Below are positions 53,101 through 64,000 of a stretch of 64,000 nt of DNA, in pieces (positions within the stretch are counted from its first letter, which is position 1; every line of letters begins with the position of its first letter). The stretch spans positions 19,059,564 through 19,123,563 of the forward strand of contig OX393571.1 in the NCBI GenBank assembly GCA_947652115.1, written 5' to 3'. The notes beneath the pieces are model-generated. The model was not told the origin of the DNA. It searched no databases and saw nothing but the letters and a program-made list of their open reading frames with translations. This stretch comes from Blastomussa wellsi. Taxonomy: Eukaryota > Cnidaria > Anthozoa > Scleractinia > Plerogyridae. A program made the translations under genes and the position numbers.

Positions 53101-56100
53101 TCTTGATCGTGACCTGGATCGGGATTTTGACCTATCAACTTACAAAAATGAAAACAGAAACAACAAAATTAACGTGGAAAGCCCACTTTTGAAACGCAAA
53201 TTCCCAAAGCAACATGATGAACCCTAAACTGCATGAAGGCAGAAGAGGGATGTCCATAAAACATTATCATGCATAAAGGTCATGGCAAACGAGGACATTG
53301 TTGCTCATGACAATTTGTTGTGAGTGCAAACACAGAAACATTTTGTGTCCGTGTTTCTGAATAAAATCAGAAACATTTTTTGTGTCTTGTCCGCAACAAT
53401 GTTGCGCACGCGGGCAAATCGACAAAGTGTCCTCTTTTGCTACTGCCATAAGTAAGGGCATCAAGTGAAAAATGACATGCACAAATAATTATAGAAAAAG
53501 AAACATCCAATAAATTAAAAAATCGGAACTTCTATGTGCTGTACATAACATAAATAAATTTACTGGCAGGACACTGCCTCCCTAAACAATTACATTTGTT
53601 TACATGCAATTGTAAGCATGCATACCAGGATCTATTTCATCTTCAATAATAGAGGATGTTTCTTTAACACGCCGCATTGCTTTGTCAACATCTTTGCGGT
53701 CCTTATCAGAAGACTTCGATACTGGCTTCACAATAGCATTTTTTGAGTGGTTGACTCTATAAAAAGCACAGAGAAAAAGAGAAATAAAAAATCGTAGAGA
53801 TGAACCTTGAGCAGGAGAAATGACATATTTCAGTGGACTGTTATTTACTGGTTTTCAAACATTCCTTTTAATTTTAGATGTGGGTATTTGATGGTACATC
53901 AAAATAAACCTTTCACAGATAAGACTGAAGGCGATAGATCATCATCGCAGTGAATTTCAAATTTAAACAATTGGAATAAAGAAGCCTGAAAAAAATGAGA
54001 AGCGTGAGCCAAATTGAGATAAACCCCTTTTGACAGTCAAATTGTACAGGTAATTGCTTGAATCTTATACTTCATGTAGGCACATTGCTCAGAAGTTTGT
54101 GCAGGTAGTTATTTTCAGGAGAGAAAAGTCTTAACTAGGCTGCACTGACAATAAGTGCTAAAGACTTACTTGAGAGGTCTGCCCCCAAAAATCACACCAT
54201 TGTACTGTAAAGCTGTGTTCACTGCACCAGGATCAGAGAATTCAACAAATGCAAACCTGAATGATGGTAATAAATAATAATAATATATGGCTTTAGCCAA
54301 GTCTAAAAGTGGAGCTCTGTAACCCAAAATAAATCAAAATTAATTTTCTCGAATCTCCAAAAATTCTCTGAGGATGAGCATGAACCATAGCCTATAAAAG
54401 TTGACATGATCCAATGAAAATGAAAACCATCACAAAACCATCACATGGTCAGCGGTTAAAAAAAAACATGTCACCTCAATGACCTCAAAAACTGAGCCTG
54501 TGATATGGTCAGGTGATACTGGTGAGAGGATAGCATGTTTTGACAGCTGTCAATTGATCATAACATGGATGGCCAATGCCAAAGATGCAAGCATACGTTA
54601 ACCTTAATGTTATCCAGGCCAACATAATTATTTCTGGAGCATGGCCACCATGCTGGAGGGCGATTTTGTCTTTGTTGTCATCACTGTCATACACGCCTGC
54701 AAACCACGCTGCAGGCCATTTTGACCATGGAAAATTAACTGCATTGGTCTATAGACCCTTTTCATAAATGGCTGCCAGTTATAAATTCTTTTGTAAGTAT
54801 TAAAATTAGCCTGACTAACCTCGTTTTTGAGTTGATAATTCAAAAGAATGTTTACTCTCAAATGAGTTTAATAGTGAGGCTAATTTGAATCCATACAAAA
54901 GAATTTTAAATTGGCAGCCATTTATGAAAAGGGTCTATTACATTTTCTCTTACATGGGGGGAGCAGGGTTGGCCCAGTGGTGAGAGTGCTTGCCTCCCAC
55001 CAACGTGGGCCGGCAGTAGTTAAGTAGTAGTGGTAGTACTTTGTTTAGACACATTACACCAGTGAGCCAAGGGCTCGTTTAAATGTGAACGTGTATGCTA
55101 AAATAAAAAAACAAAAACTAGACTATAATATTCCAGGACCCAGTGTCATTGGTCGAGTTTGTTGTTGGTTCTCAACGTTGCTCCGAGAGGATTTTCCCTG
55201 GATACTCTGGCTTTCCCCTCGAACCAACATTTTTAAATTCCAACTCAATCTGGAATGCACGGCCACACGTTGAATGAGCTCTCACTTATTAGGTGTATTG
55301 CTGGTAAACAAATTACATTTACAGTTTTTTCTAAGGCTATGGGGCTCTGCTGCCAGCCTGTCTGTAATCAACAATCACAAATTAAAACATTTTGGTCATC
55401 AATTACATCAATATCAATCAATTATTTTTTTCAGATTTCAAAGTCATTGTTCAGTCTGGGTTTTTTCTTGCTGCACAGGCCACCCAGTGCAAGCTCATTT
55501 TAGTTATGGTACATACCTGGTGGGATTGGTTTCATCACCAGACATTCTCACATAGCGGATCTCACCACAGCCTGAGAAGAATGCCATGAGCTGCTCTGCA
55601 GATAGCTATATGTGTACAAATAAGAAAAATATCAACAAATAATAAATTAGGGGAGTCGGGAAACGAAACCGGATATGACGTCTACCCAGGAATCAATCAC
55701 AATAGTAGCTTGGTCAGGTCTTTCTGTTTGTATGGGATGATGGAACACCTAAGGAATTATTTCATCTTTTTAAGACTAAAACCTCAAGTTTCGTTTCAAA
55801 ACCATTTGTCATTGTTAAGTTTTGAGCCAGACAACTTCAAAATAAGCTTCATTCCTGCAGTAGAAATCGAACAGAACTGACAACCCGCGATACTCAAAAT
55901 ACTGCATGACTGAGAGTAATACTGGAAGGCCTTTTTGCAGATGAGCTGCTTGTAGAACAGGAATTGAAAGCCAGATACAAGGAGGAGACAACAACAAATG
56001 CAGAGCTAGAAAGCTCTGGGAGAGTGCTTAGATATCACAGAAGCAGCCAAACAAAGGAAAGCTAATTTGTCACCAACCTGACTCTCATGCGCGCTTTAGA

Positions 56101-59100
56101 CTTTTCTATATTTCAGTCTGGTGAGAATATATTTCATATTAGCTATGCTGTTTCATTAAAACCATTATTTTTTACTATCCAGAGTGCTTAATACTGACAA
56201 GGGCCATGCAACAGTCGCATTAATCTCTGAGAATAATTGTGGGCGTTTCTACATGAGCTTATCCTCTTTGTTTAATTGTCCTTTCTTGTGTGTTTGCTTT
56301 GGGAGGTTTTAGTTTACCTAAACTATATAATTTGCTTAAGGAAAAGCTTGTTTTGGCCATGTTCAATGTACAAAATGATCCATATCGAAGATTATGTCTC
56401 CTGAAAGTTAGCCAGAAGTGTAAGAGTTGCTTGAGCAAAGCCAAAATTCCAGCCACAATGCCAAGTACACTCGGTTGGTAGAAGAATGAATTGCCATGTA
56501 GGAGTCCAGAGAAGTCACAGGAAAACAAACAGAAAACATGCTGAGAGGAAATTATTCATATCACAACAGTTTTCAAATTCTAAGAGTTCTAATAGGCCAC
56601 TTTCGCTATATTAAAATTCAGCTTGATAGCGAGGATATGTTAACAGCAAGTAGGTTTTTCATCATTCTTAATAGTTTGTAGGTTTTAATCATTTTTTAAA
56701 TAGCTAGTAGATTGTATTGTTAATAGTTAGTAGGTTTTTAATCATTTTTAATCGTTAGTATATTAGTATATTACATTGTTATTAGTATATTACATTGTTA
56801 AGTGTACCCAATTAGTAGAGGGGTGTTTCCCCTCGGCTAACTATTAAGACATGTTAATTAAGTTTTTGATTGAGGCCTAGAGGACACAAATAAAAGAAAT
56901 TAATAAACATGGATTTTATTTTTTTGTTTGTGTCCTCTAGGCTCGCTACCAAGCTGAATTTTAATATATCGAAAGTGGCCTATTTGCCACTCCAAATAAC
57001 AATAGGAAATCGACCTTACAGCCATATTCCTGATATTCGCCAGATATAATAAAGGATGTGTTGCATAAGCTGACCACTTGTATACACTTTCAGTAAAGTT
57101 GTTCATACTCACATCACAATCGTCAGTCTTTCAGATCACCCAATTAAGAGGAAGACACTTTTACACTAATCTAACCATAATGTTACGTGCAATGATCGCC
57201 CTAGCGCTACTGAAATTGGCCAACTCACTGCTATACAAGAAATTATTGAAAGATGAATAAGGTGCTTGGTGGCATTTTTATGAATTGCTGGCTATCTTTC
57301 AGAAGGTACGGTAGATTTTTTAGCCTTTGGAGGACTTCGGTACAAATTCTAAAGTTCTTCAATGAATTTCTCTACCAGGCACTTTGTCCGTTTGAGTTTG
57401 ACAAAATCCACCCATCCCTTACGTCTCTTCTTTGTAATTGCCAGATTGCAGCCACAAAATCATACATTTTACCTTTCTTTTAATCCTACATATTTTTTGT
57501 TCGTACATTGTAAAATTCTGAAAGAAATGAGTGGAAGCGAATTATCACGCCTTCCTGGGTAGACGTCACAATAGGCACTGGACAGCAGGGCACGAAATTA
57601 ACTTTTTTTAAAGGAGCCATCCAAAGTGGTCGCCAGGACCAAAAAGTTAGGAGCCATTTTTGTATGGAACGTTGCGAGCCTGCAATATGCGTTGTTAGCA
57701 AAAGGGACATTTCATTTCACAATATACAATGCAACGTTTGGAAAATCCAAGATGGCGGATGTTGACATATTCGCTTTGTAGCATTCGTGATGATTTTGCC
57801 TAACACCCCTCATCATTCGCACTGATTCGTCTACCTTAAGGTGGCTTGATCGGATTTTTGAGTGATGATACCTTTCAACTTTGAGCAGCTAGTGTACCAC
57901 CATAGAGTATGCGAAAGAAAATCGATTGCTCCAAGTGCACTAGAAGACGACTAGAGAAAGATCAAAGTTTCAGATGAAGTTCATTTTATTGTGATCGGAG
58001 TTACCATAGCAACGTAGACTAGTGACGTCATGCCGCACTTTACTGGAGACCGAATAGCCTGTCATCAAGGGATAAGTTTGGAAAACCCTTCCTGGATAAT
58101 TAACCTGATATACTTTTCTTGAGGTCTGCCAGACTTTGGTCTGAAATAAACTGAATAGCATCCAATTAAATTTGGTGAAAATCTTCGAAAAATCATTCTA
58201 TCTGATTTCTGAAAACACTGACTTTAAAGTGAGCTGGAGTTGAGTGTTATTTTGCATTTTCGTCAAAAGTGACCCTATATTTATTAACATGGTCATTATT
58301 AAAAAAGCGGTAGATAAATTTTTTTAAAAATTATTCTTCAGGTAGATTAACCAATATTTAATATCACACCTGAGTTTCAACTTCATTGAAACATTCTAAG
58401 GCTGTCAATTTGTAGCCTCAACTTTGGTAAACATTGCGCTTATTCTCCGGCTAGTTACTTGTGGTTCTAATTATACCTATCCATTGTCTTGAATCTCCAT
58501 GCAACTGTACATTTCAGTGCATCGTGAATTCATATATCGTTACATGAATTAATAAGGCATTGAAATTTACAATTGCACGGAGATTCGAGACAATGGATAG
58601 GTATAATTAGAACCACATTGGCATTGCAGGTGAAAAGGTGAAGGTAAGAGCTAAAAGCAGGATTGAGTAGAGGCGAAGAGCTCTACAAAAACTTTGACAA
58701 CAATTGGAAAACATGGTAACAAACAACAGTACTGGTATTATAACTAGTAGTAATCAGAGATTAGGAGTGCGTTTGACGACTTCGATTTGCTTGACTTGAT
58801 TTTGACTTGGTTTTCCGAAATTCAAGCTTTCTTTAATGCTGAAATCAACATTTTTAAATATCAGTATGAAACGCTTAACATAACTGTAGTTGATGAACAT
58901 GATTTTTCCGATTTATTCATACAAATACAATGTTTGGAGTTTTTTGCATTGCGTGACACTGCTACTCACGAATAACAAAGTTGCAGTCAGTGTTTAGAAA
59001 ACTGCAGACTGCACATGCAAGCTAAAATGAAAACATAAAATTCACGATTACAAAGACTGTCATGGCACCGATCGAAATTTGCTGCTATATATTCGGACTA

Positions 59101-62100
59101 GGAATTGTACAATCTTCGCTAGAAGGTTCTTAAGGCTGATTTGAACAGTAGAGTGTTGAAGCTCCAATGAAAAGCAGCGAGTTTGTTGCTTTGGCGAATT
59201 GCAGCATCTATTTCCTAGAAAACACACCACCAGCAGGCAGGCTTCTGATGTTCTGATAAGAAGCTTCAATCATCTTTACCAGTAGTAATGGATCCTTCAG
59301 AGAAGGTTGCTCTGAGCTTTGATGATACCATAGGCACGCTTCTGCTTTGTTAGATTTCTGACCACAAATTGTGGCCAATTTTGGAACTACACCACTCAGC
59401 GAGTTAAATTTCTGAAAACAAATCATGGCCGCTTCGCGTACAGCTCATGGTTTGGCGATGATGCATGCAGTTTGTTTTTCGCCCCGCTGCGGGATGGCCA
59501 AATCGGTGTCGCAAGTTCGTACCAAGGTGAGCCGACCCATAAAATCTCGCTTGAGACTGGATTAGGACTGCATTCTACAAACGCAATAAGGGATTAACAT
59601 TACTTCTTGAGGGAATATTGCTTATTCGCCCGGCGTAGTGTCATTTGCGGCCCGAGCGCAAAGCGCAAGGGATGCAATTGACACTACAAGGGTGCAAATA
59701 AACAATATTCCCAATAAAAGTCATGTTATTACTATAGGTAATCATACAGTTTCGAGTTCAATTTGGAATTAATTTGCACGAGTAAGTTTTTCAAAAAGCT
59801 GAAATTGCACGAGCTGCTTCAGCAAGTGCAATTTCAGCTTTTTGAAAAACTCACAAATGGAAATTAATTCCAAATTGAACGGGAAAAACTGTATGATTAG
59901 TTATTAATAATTGGTCTATTCAAAACACAAAATGTAAACAAATCCCGAGACTGCGCAGTATGGACTAGAAATGGCCTTTAAGAACTCATAGATAATCATA
60001 AAATTTGACGAACTTCCATTTTACCGTTGATCGTCGGTGTAAAATTGCTGCATTACTTCAATCAAGTGAATGATGTTTCACTTCTTGTAAAGACGAAAAG
60101 AACTTGCTTTCTTTGTTTCTTCTGGACTGTGCTTTTGCTTCTAGCCTATCTTCAAGCCTAAATCCAAATTTTTTGTATGCATTCTTCCCATTTATAACAA
60201 GTAGACCAATTTTTCTCTCTGAAAACTATTCAGTTTGGTGTGAAACTGAACTTCAAAGCCAAAGCATGCTGTTCACTCATACATACGCACCTCGATGGTT
60301 TTCCTGCGTCAAACGGTGTGGACGCAATCTGATTGGTTTAAATTCATCACGTGAACCAATCAGCTTCAGGACTGCAAAGCGTGTGTTTTGACGAGGCCGG
60401 ATTTCAATTTGGCCGCATATATTGATAATAATGATGCATAAACATAAGAGTGAGTAGAGGTGTAGAGCTCTACAAAAAAATTGACAATAACTTGAACATC
60501 ATAAAACGGGCACCAGTTGGTTATTTATCTGAGCCAAAAACAACTCATCTCGGACATGCAGATGGTACAAGTTTTTTTTTTCCATCAGTGACAAGATGAC
60601 ATTAAATTTAAAGTTGAGGCAGAACAAGAGCTGTGCCGCTTTGTGCAGTTACTAATATTATGAGAAGTTCAATATTTAATACCAGCACATTATATTGCAT
60701 CAGATTGAAATATGATTTTCAGTGTCTCACAGAAGAACTGCTATCCTTACCGTTGTATCCAAGTTGCCAACATATACTGTTCTCCTTATTTCATCAATTT
60801 TGCTGGGATCCACATTGTTGAGAGGAGGTGGCGGAGGCAATGGAGCAGGTACAGTTAGTGCAGTGGCCAACTGTTTTAATAAGAAAAGATTAACAATGAC
60901 TCAGCCTTCTTTTCAAAAACAAAAAGCATACCCCAGTAGTACATGATTGGACCACAGAAAAGAAGAAAATACATCATTTTTTCCACTCCAATTTCAGTTG
61001 TTTCAGCGACTTTGATTTCAGTTTCCCTATTTAAAGGAGAAGCTCACTCCAGAAGGCTTATTTTTTCTCTCCACCTATAGAAAGTAAACATCGCCCAGGT
61101 TTTTCCACACACTGAAGTTTCAGCCTCTGAAGTACATGCTATCCTCAAGAAATTCATCTTGAAAAAGCACCAAAATTCTACATTTGATGGCGCCATTTTG
61201 AATCTGTACTTGGCAGCCAGGCTGTGTTTACATGACGTCATTCTGCCCGACTCAACATTGGCAGGAAGCAGAAAAACATGCAACTGATGCCTTGGCAAGC
61301 TATTTAGGATGGAATGTAAATGGAAAGACTAATTTTGTCCCCCTGAACGGAAATTTTCTCTGGAAAACGGGATTTCTTGAAAGGTAGACCAAAATTCCCA
61401 AACGGAGTTTCCGAACGGAAAATGTGCTTATAATAATAAGTTTATTTAACGAGGGAAGCACTTTACAGTCCTAGACTGAGAAACCTGTGGCCCTCACCTA
61501 AATTACAACAAGGAAAAGGCCCTACGCCAACATGTCAAACTCGCCCTTGGCTTTCTCTGTAAGTTGGGTCTGTTTTGTAAAAGGCACACTCCATTCCCAA
61601 ATGGAAATTTCCATTGGGGACTTTTGCTTTCCATTTGCACAAACCGTCGACCAACCGGTTTCCCTGTGTAAATGGTAAACAACCCCTTTCGTTGTGGAAA
61701 TGAGAGTGATGGCAAATTTTCAGCTCGGTCTATCCACTGAGCTACGAGAACTCATGGAGAGTTAGGTAATTCTTACTGAGTTCTTATGTGACACGCGTCC
61801 CGCATACTGCATACATACCCCCCAAAATGGAGCTTGTTTCAAAATTGAACCCCCACCCCTCCAAAACCACTGCCCCCACTGGGACATAATAAACGACTGG
61901 TCCCTAAATTGTCAATAACCCGAAAATAAAAGAACCTATTTTGCCACAATGTAAAAAATGTAGGTTCTTACACGCGGGTTTTTTGGTAGGCAAGGGAGCA
62001 AACCTGGCAATAAACTGTTCCGTGTTGAAAAAAGTGACAGAAAAATTAATGACCATGATGGCAAAAATAAACATGGGAGACAAACCGTGCCAGCCAAATC

Positions 62101-63798
62101 ATGAAATAACCATTAGTTTCTTCTACATTATTAAACTTTTACTCATAAGTTTTAGCTGTTTTAAACTGTGTTAACATTAAAATGCAAACTGCAGCAAATT
62201 GCAAATTGTTTTTCATTCAGGGCGAAACGTGCTCCAGTATTTCAACGTTTTCTGCAACATTGGGATTAAATGTTGGAAAAAGTTGCCAATGCGTTGAGAA
62301 AACATTTTCAATTCATTCCCAACATTTTTCAAACATCAACATTTTTACAACGCATTGAACAACATTACAGTTGCGTTGCAAATCATTACCAATGCGTTGA
62401 TAATGCATTATCAACACATTTCAAAAGCATTGATAATGCACGACAACGCTATTTTCGTTAAGCCGCGTTTTCCCAAATAGGGTCACAAATTGTATTTTTC
62501 CAACCGATCATTTACTTTAATTACTATTTTTACGGCCATCATTTTCGGGTTTTGAAACATGTTTGGCTCAAAATAATACGCTACCAGGGTAGCCACAACC
62601 GAGACTGAATGGTGGCAACAAGGTCCAATTTTTGGCTTCTTTGGAGACGAATTTCATTAAGAAAACCTACACTTTAGGGGCTGAAACTTCAATGGGTAGC
62701 TAAACTTCATCTTGTAAACTTAACTATAGTTTTCTATAGTTTAGAAACTTACCCCCTCTATAATTGAGGAGGTCTAATTAACATAAGCTACATAGTTTCC
62801 GTTAGGCCTCCTCACCATTGCTACTTTTATTATTTCTATCATTTTTTGTTTTCTTTATAATGATGCATCTGCAGTGTGGCAAATAAATACATAAATAAAT
62901 AAAAAACTTGATGCAAGCTCTTCATTGGCAGTGTTGGCAATAAAAGTTTTGAAGAGACCTTCTCCTTTTAGGTGGCTCAAAACAGTTTCCAACAGTCAGT
63001 GAGTCATTATAAACACTCTTTATCAGTTGATGTTGCAATATTAAGAAACTGCCAAATCATTGGTGAACACGTTATCATTTTCATGACGTAATAGGTTACC
63101 ATAGAAACAATATGACCTGCTAAAAACACCCTTAATGCTAACAACTCAAAACAAGCTGTGACCTCCATCTTTTATTATCAAATTTTGATAAGCATGATAA
63201 GATGCAACTTATTACAAAGTTTAAAAAAATTCTGTGGAGGGGGTTCAGAGCCATCTAAAATTTTCGAAAAGTTAAGATGGCTCTGAACCCCCTATACAGA
63301 AGTTTTTTTAAAATTTGCATAAAGTTTCACCTTATCATGCTTATCAAAATTCGATAATAAAAAATGGGGGTCACCGAGCTCGTTTTTGAGTTATTAGCAG
63401 TTAAAGCTAAAATAAAGGGTGTTTTTAGCAGGTCATATTGTTTCTATGGTAACCTATTATGTCACGAAAATGATAACAACGTGTTCACCAATGATTGGGC
63501 AGTTGTTTGATACCATGATTGTAGCATCAACAGATAAAGAGTGGGTATATTAAGTCGAAATACTATTACTATCATTGTACAAGACTCCAAATAAGACATG
63601 TCTGTCTGTCTGTCTATTATTAATTTTGAGAAGGGCAAGGGAGGTGGGGGGGAGGAGGTGGGAGGAGGGAGAGAAGCAGCAGAAAAAAGTCTCCATAATA
63701 CTGACCACTGACATACATTACATCACATGTTCTAATATAAAGTAAGGTATTCTCACCCCAGGAATTACAGTAGAAACTACACCAGGGACAATAGGAAC
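47126..63798 (-). CDS. SREK1: SREK1 (SFRS12/SRrp86-like) splicing regulator, 3' part, 11 exons
   Basis: Nuclear SR-related protein that modulates splice-site choice. Exons in order: 63798-63757, 60870-60751, 55605-55517, 54256-54170, 53756-53626, 53138-53084, 52210-52136, 51352-51278, 50594-50157, 48903-48803, 47412-47126. They sum to exactly 500 codons with stop TAA. The product starts with VPIVPGVVSTVIPG and a Pro run, then NNVDPSKIDEIRRTVYVGNL (RNP2 VYVGNL), LSAEQLMAFFSGCGEIRYVR, RFAFVEFSDPGAVNTAL (RNP1) and KVNHSKNAIVKP. These are diagnostic for SREK1 RRM2 and the following linker. Next come short RS-dipeptide exons, then a 438-nt exon with a long E/R/K-rich coiled stretch, and an acidic-serine tail ending SDSD. 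RRM1 lies beyond 64000. The donor after 48803 (GTCACA) is weak; see findings. One acceptor near 53139 was chosen by phase (GTAAG then TTGATAGG). Confidence 0.93.
47500..48503. repeat. Two interleaved direct duplications in an SREK1 intron
   Basis: Unit X (AATGTGGCTAAATATCATTT ... TGCTGATCGTCTGGGATRTTC) occurs at about 47500-47720 and 48110-48260. Unit Y (GCTTCCAGGGTTGCCATGGA ... AAGGCACCAGCTCCCAAGCT, ending GCGATGAGTTTAA) occurs at 47992-48115 and 48380-48502. The order X-Y-X-Y shows a tandem copy of about 600 bp, with later divergence and an internal deletion in the second X. Confidence 0.85.
48654..48674 (+). repeat. Poly(C) run
   Basis: About twenty consecutive C residues in the SREK1 intron between the last two exons. 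It is a likely assembly- or length-variable site. Confidence 0.8.
48925..49848. mobile_element. TIR element about 920 bp in an SREK1 intron
   Basis: The ends TTAAGGTGGCTCATCTCAGT and ACTGAGATGAGCCACCTTAA are inverted; arms of about 90 bp continue through AGAACCACACCAAC / GTTGGTGTGGTTCT. There is no transposase. It starts about 20 bases beyond the SREK1 exon at 48903, against its acceptor. Confidence 0.9.
49849..50156 (-). other. SREK1 intron remainder, nothing recognised
   Basis: Ordinary AT-rich intron between the 920-bp element and the RS/ER exon. Confidence 0.5.
52380..52720 (-). mobile_element. Probable LINE/SINE 3' tail in an SREK1 intron
   Basis: On the minus strand it reads GGGGACCTCTTAGTATAAAC, CTGAGGTTTTTTGAGGTCTC and AATAAACATTGAATTGAATA, the pattern of a retroelement 3' UTR ending in short AT repeats. 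No coding part remains. Confidence 0.4.
52740..52830 (+). mobile_element. tRNA-like SINE head in an SREK1 intron
   Basis: CAGTAGTTCAATTGGTAGAG resembles an A box and GAGGTCATGGGTTTAGTCTC a decayed B box. It is followed by the small hairpin AAGCCTGAATTTTTGCAGGCTT. Confidence 0.65.
54285..54690. repeat. Interspersed repeat, relative of 5935-6475
   Basis: Shares TTTAGCCAAG, GGAGCTCTGTA, GGTCAGCGGTTA, TTTGACAGCTGTCAATTGA and CATAACATGGAT in order with the copy in the VCP intron. Confidence 0.7.
54752..54938. mobile_element. Family F TIR element, uninterrupted copy (187 bp)
   Basis: Perfect 20-bp ends TAGACCCTTTTCATAAATGG / CCATTTATGAAAAGGGTCTA. The inner palindromic parts ATTAGCCTGACTAACCTCG and GAGGCTAATTTGAAT match the interrupted copy at 24968, where the site AAAATTAG carries an insertion. 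Confidence 0.9.
54960..55260 (+). mobile_element. tRNA-derived SINE, plus orientation
   Basis: GGTTGGCCCAGTGGTGAGAG, then TTGCCTCCCACCAACGTGGG at the head. The body has CATTGGTCGAGTTTGTTG, CTCCGAGAGGATTTTCCC and TACTCTGGCTTTCCCCTCG. The minus-strand relative is at 35895. A TTAAGTAGTAGTGG stretch has replaced the usual B-box region. Confidence 0.75.
56591..56985. mobile_element. TIR element about 395 bp in an SREK1 intron
   Basis: AATAGGCCACTTTCGCTATA / TATCGAAAGTGGCCTATT ends, with arms of about 45 bp continuing through TTAAAATTCAGCTTG. Inside are TAGTAGGTTTTTAATCATTT-type tandem units and a second hairpin, CCTAGAGGACACAAA / TTTGTGTCCTCTAGG. Confidence 0.9.
57600..58460. other. SREK1 intron, possible diverged element, nothing certain
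   Basis: CCTTAAGGTGGCTTGATCGG near 57836 resembles the TTAAGGTGGCT end of the element at 48925, but I see no matching right end. CCAAGATGGCGG at 57747 is a YY1-like motif with no associated gene. Confidence 0.3.
58461..58616. mobile_element. Palindromic MITE, 156 bp
   Basis: GTGGTTCTAATTATACCTAT / ATAGGTATAATTAGAACCAC ends; the pairing continues through CCATTGTCTTGAATCTCC and TGCAA.TGTA..TTTCA. Confidence 0.95.
59611..59712. mobile_element. Hairpin MITE (apical-loop type E), 100 bp
   Basis: GGGAATATTGCTTATTCGCCC pairs with GGGTGCAAATAAACAATATTCCC-type sequence, TAGTGTCA with TGACACTA. The apex is CGGCCCGAGCGCAAAGCGCA. Another hairpin element lies 25 bp away. Confidence 0.85.
59739..59900. 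mobile_element. Palindromic MITE, 160 bp
   Basis: TAATCATACAGTTT / AAACTGTATGATTA ends. The stem continues through TTCAATTTGGAATTAATTT and TTTTTCAAAAAGCTGAAATT, to a loop GAGCTGCTTCAGCAA. Confidence 0.95.
61306..61684. repeat. Interspersed repeat, copy 2, with about 70-bp insertion
   Basis: Matches 44142-44453 end to end except for the stretch from about 61428 to 61510. That stretch begins TTATAATAATAAGTTTATTT and continues ACGAGGGAAGCACTTTACAG, a retroelement-tail-like sequence absent from copy 1. Confidence 0.8.
61695..61765 (-). mobile_element. tRNA-derived SINE head fragment
   Basis: The minus strand reads GAGTTCTCGTAGCTCAGTGG and ATAGACCGAGCTGAAAATTT, related to the SINE at 42915. No B box remains. 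Confidence 0.6.
62221..62460. repeat. Degenerate GCGTTGATAATGCATT repeat
   Basis: The units CAATGCGTTGA, AATGCATTATCAACAC, AACGCATTGAACAACA and CATTGATAATGC recur in both orientations over 240 bp. The open frame here is a by-product of the repeat. Confidence 0.6.
63014..63543. mobile_element. 530-bp near-perfect foldback element in an SREK1 intron
   Basis: CACTCTTTATCAGTTGATG / GCATCAACAGATAAAGAGTG ends. Arms of about 250 bp meet at AGGGGGTTCAGAGCCATCT / AGATGGCTCTGAACCCCCT, with only about 20 bases between them. There is no protein. It lies 210 bases past the SREK1 exon at 63757. Confidence 0.95.
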
Positions 63799-64000
63799 CT
63801 AAAAAAAATTCAAATGCAAATGATTAGAGGATGCATTTCTGAAGCCAAAATGTAAATAACCATAAGACAGCATCCCTTACCTCATGATTTTTAGCAAACC
63901 ATGTTAGTCAGTTCACTTTAACTCAACCACCATTGATAAAAATTATAACAGTGTAAACATGGAAAGTAGAAAAAGCTTTACTTGTAATCTGCATGCATTG

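Noticed and set aside
53100..53138. SREK1 acceptor at GATAG (exon from 53132)
   Set aside because: It would shift the frame out of the RS reading. The upstream GTAAG acceptor (exon from 53138) gives VDRSKSRSRSRS in phase.
57740..57770. Gene start at CCAAGATGGCGG
   Set aside because: The frame is eight codons long and lies within an SREK1 intron.
59600..59900. CRISPR-like or attachment-site palindromes
   Set aside because: Single hairpins without regular repeats and spacers, in a eukaryotic intron. They are MITEs.
63860..64000. Additional SREK1 exon(s) at the window end
   Set aside because: Donor-like sites (GTAAGG near 63889, GTAAAG near 63984) exist on the minus strand, but the readings before them do not match SREK1 and the upstream part is outside the window.

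Overview
The window is nuclear DNA of an animal, most likely an anthozoan cnidarian (a stony coral or close relative). The genes have many short GT-AG introns, their proteins are close to vertebrate orthologues in sequence and length, and the non-coding DNA is packed with short foldback (hairpin) DNA transposons and tRNA-headed SINEs of the kind common in coral genomes. The organism assignment is inferred from style; the gene identities are read from the sequence. No prokaryotic feature (operon, CRISPR, rRNA) is present.

Layout. (1) 198-8156, + strand: the last 13 coding exons of VCP/p97, from the end of the D1 ATPase domain to the C-terminal tail. The 5' half lies before the window. (2) 20154-10523, - strand: a complete 8-exon CZIB gene (160 aa), convergent with VCP. 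(3) 20235-20679, + strand: intronless MRPS21 (84 aa), head to head with CZIB with only 80 bp between the two start codons. (4) 34590-29298, - strand, possibly on to 27934: a Tiki-type (TRABD2) Wnt-inactivating metalloprotease. (5) >64000-47126, - strand: the 3' part of SREK1, an SR-related splicing regulator, starting in its proline-rich linker and running through RRM2 and a long RS/ER-rich tail. The CDS phases of VCP, CZIB and SREK1 close exactly over every intron listed.

The rest, about nine tenths of the bases, is intron and intergenic DNA dominated by non-autonomous mobile elements. There are about thirty palindromic or TIR-bounded elements, several tRNA-derived SINE pieces and one 5'-truncated non-LTR retrotransposon end. 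Many are nested. Two insertions have an uninterrupted copy of the same host element elsewhere in the window, so target-site duplications can be read directly (9 bp at 24442, 6 bp at 25095).

The five genes do not form a pathway: protein unfolding (VCP), a zinc-binding protein (CZIB), a mitoribosome subunit (MRPS21), Wnt inactivation (Tiki) and splicing control (SREK1). I did not find a clearly new multi-gene system. The most open items are an unassigned exon-like reading frame just upstream of Tiki (34603-34918), possible alternative C-termini of Tiki and SREK1, a partial exon duplication in a VCP intron, and the nested foldback elements.
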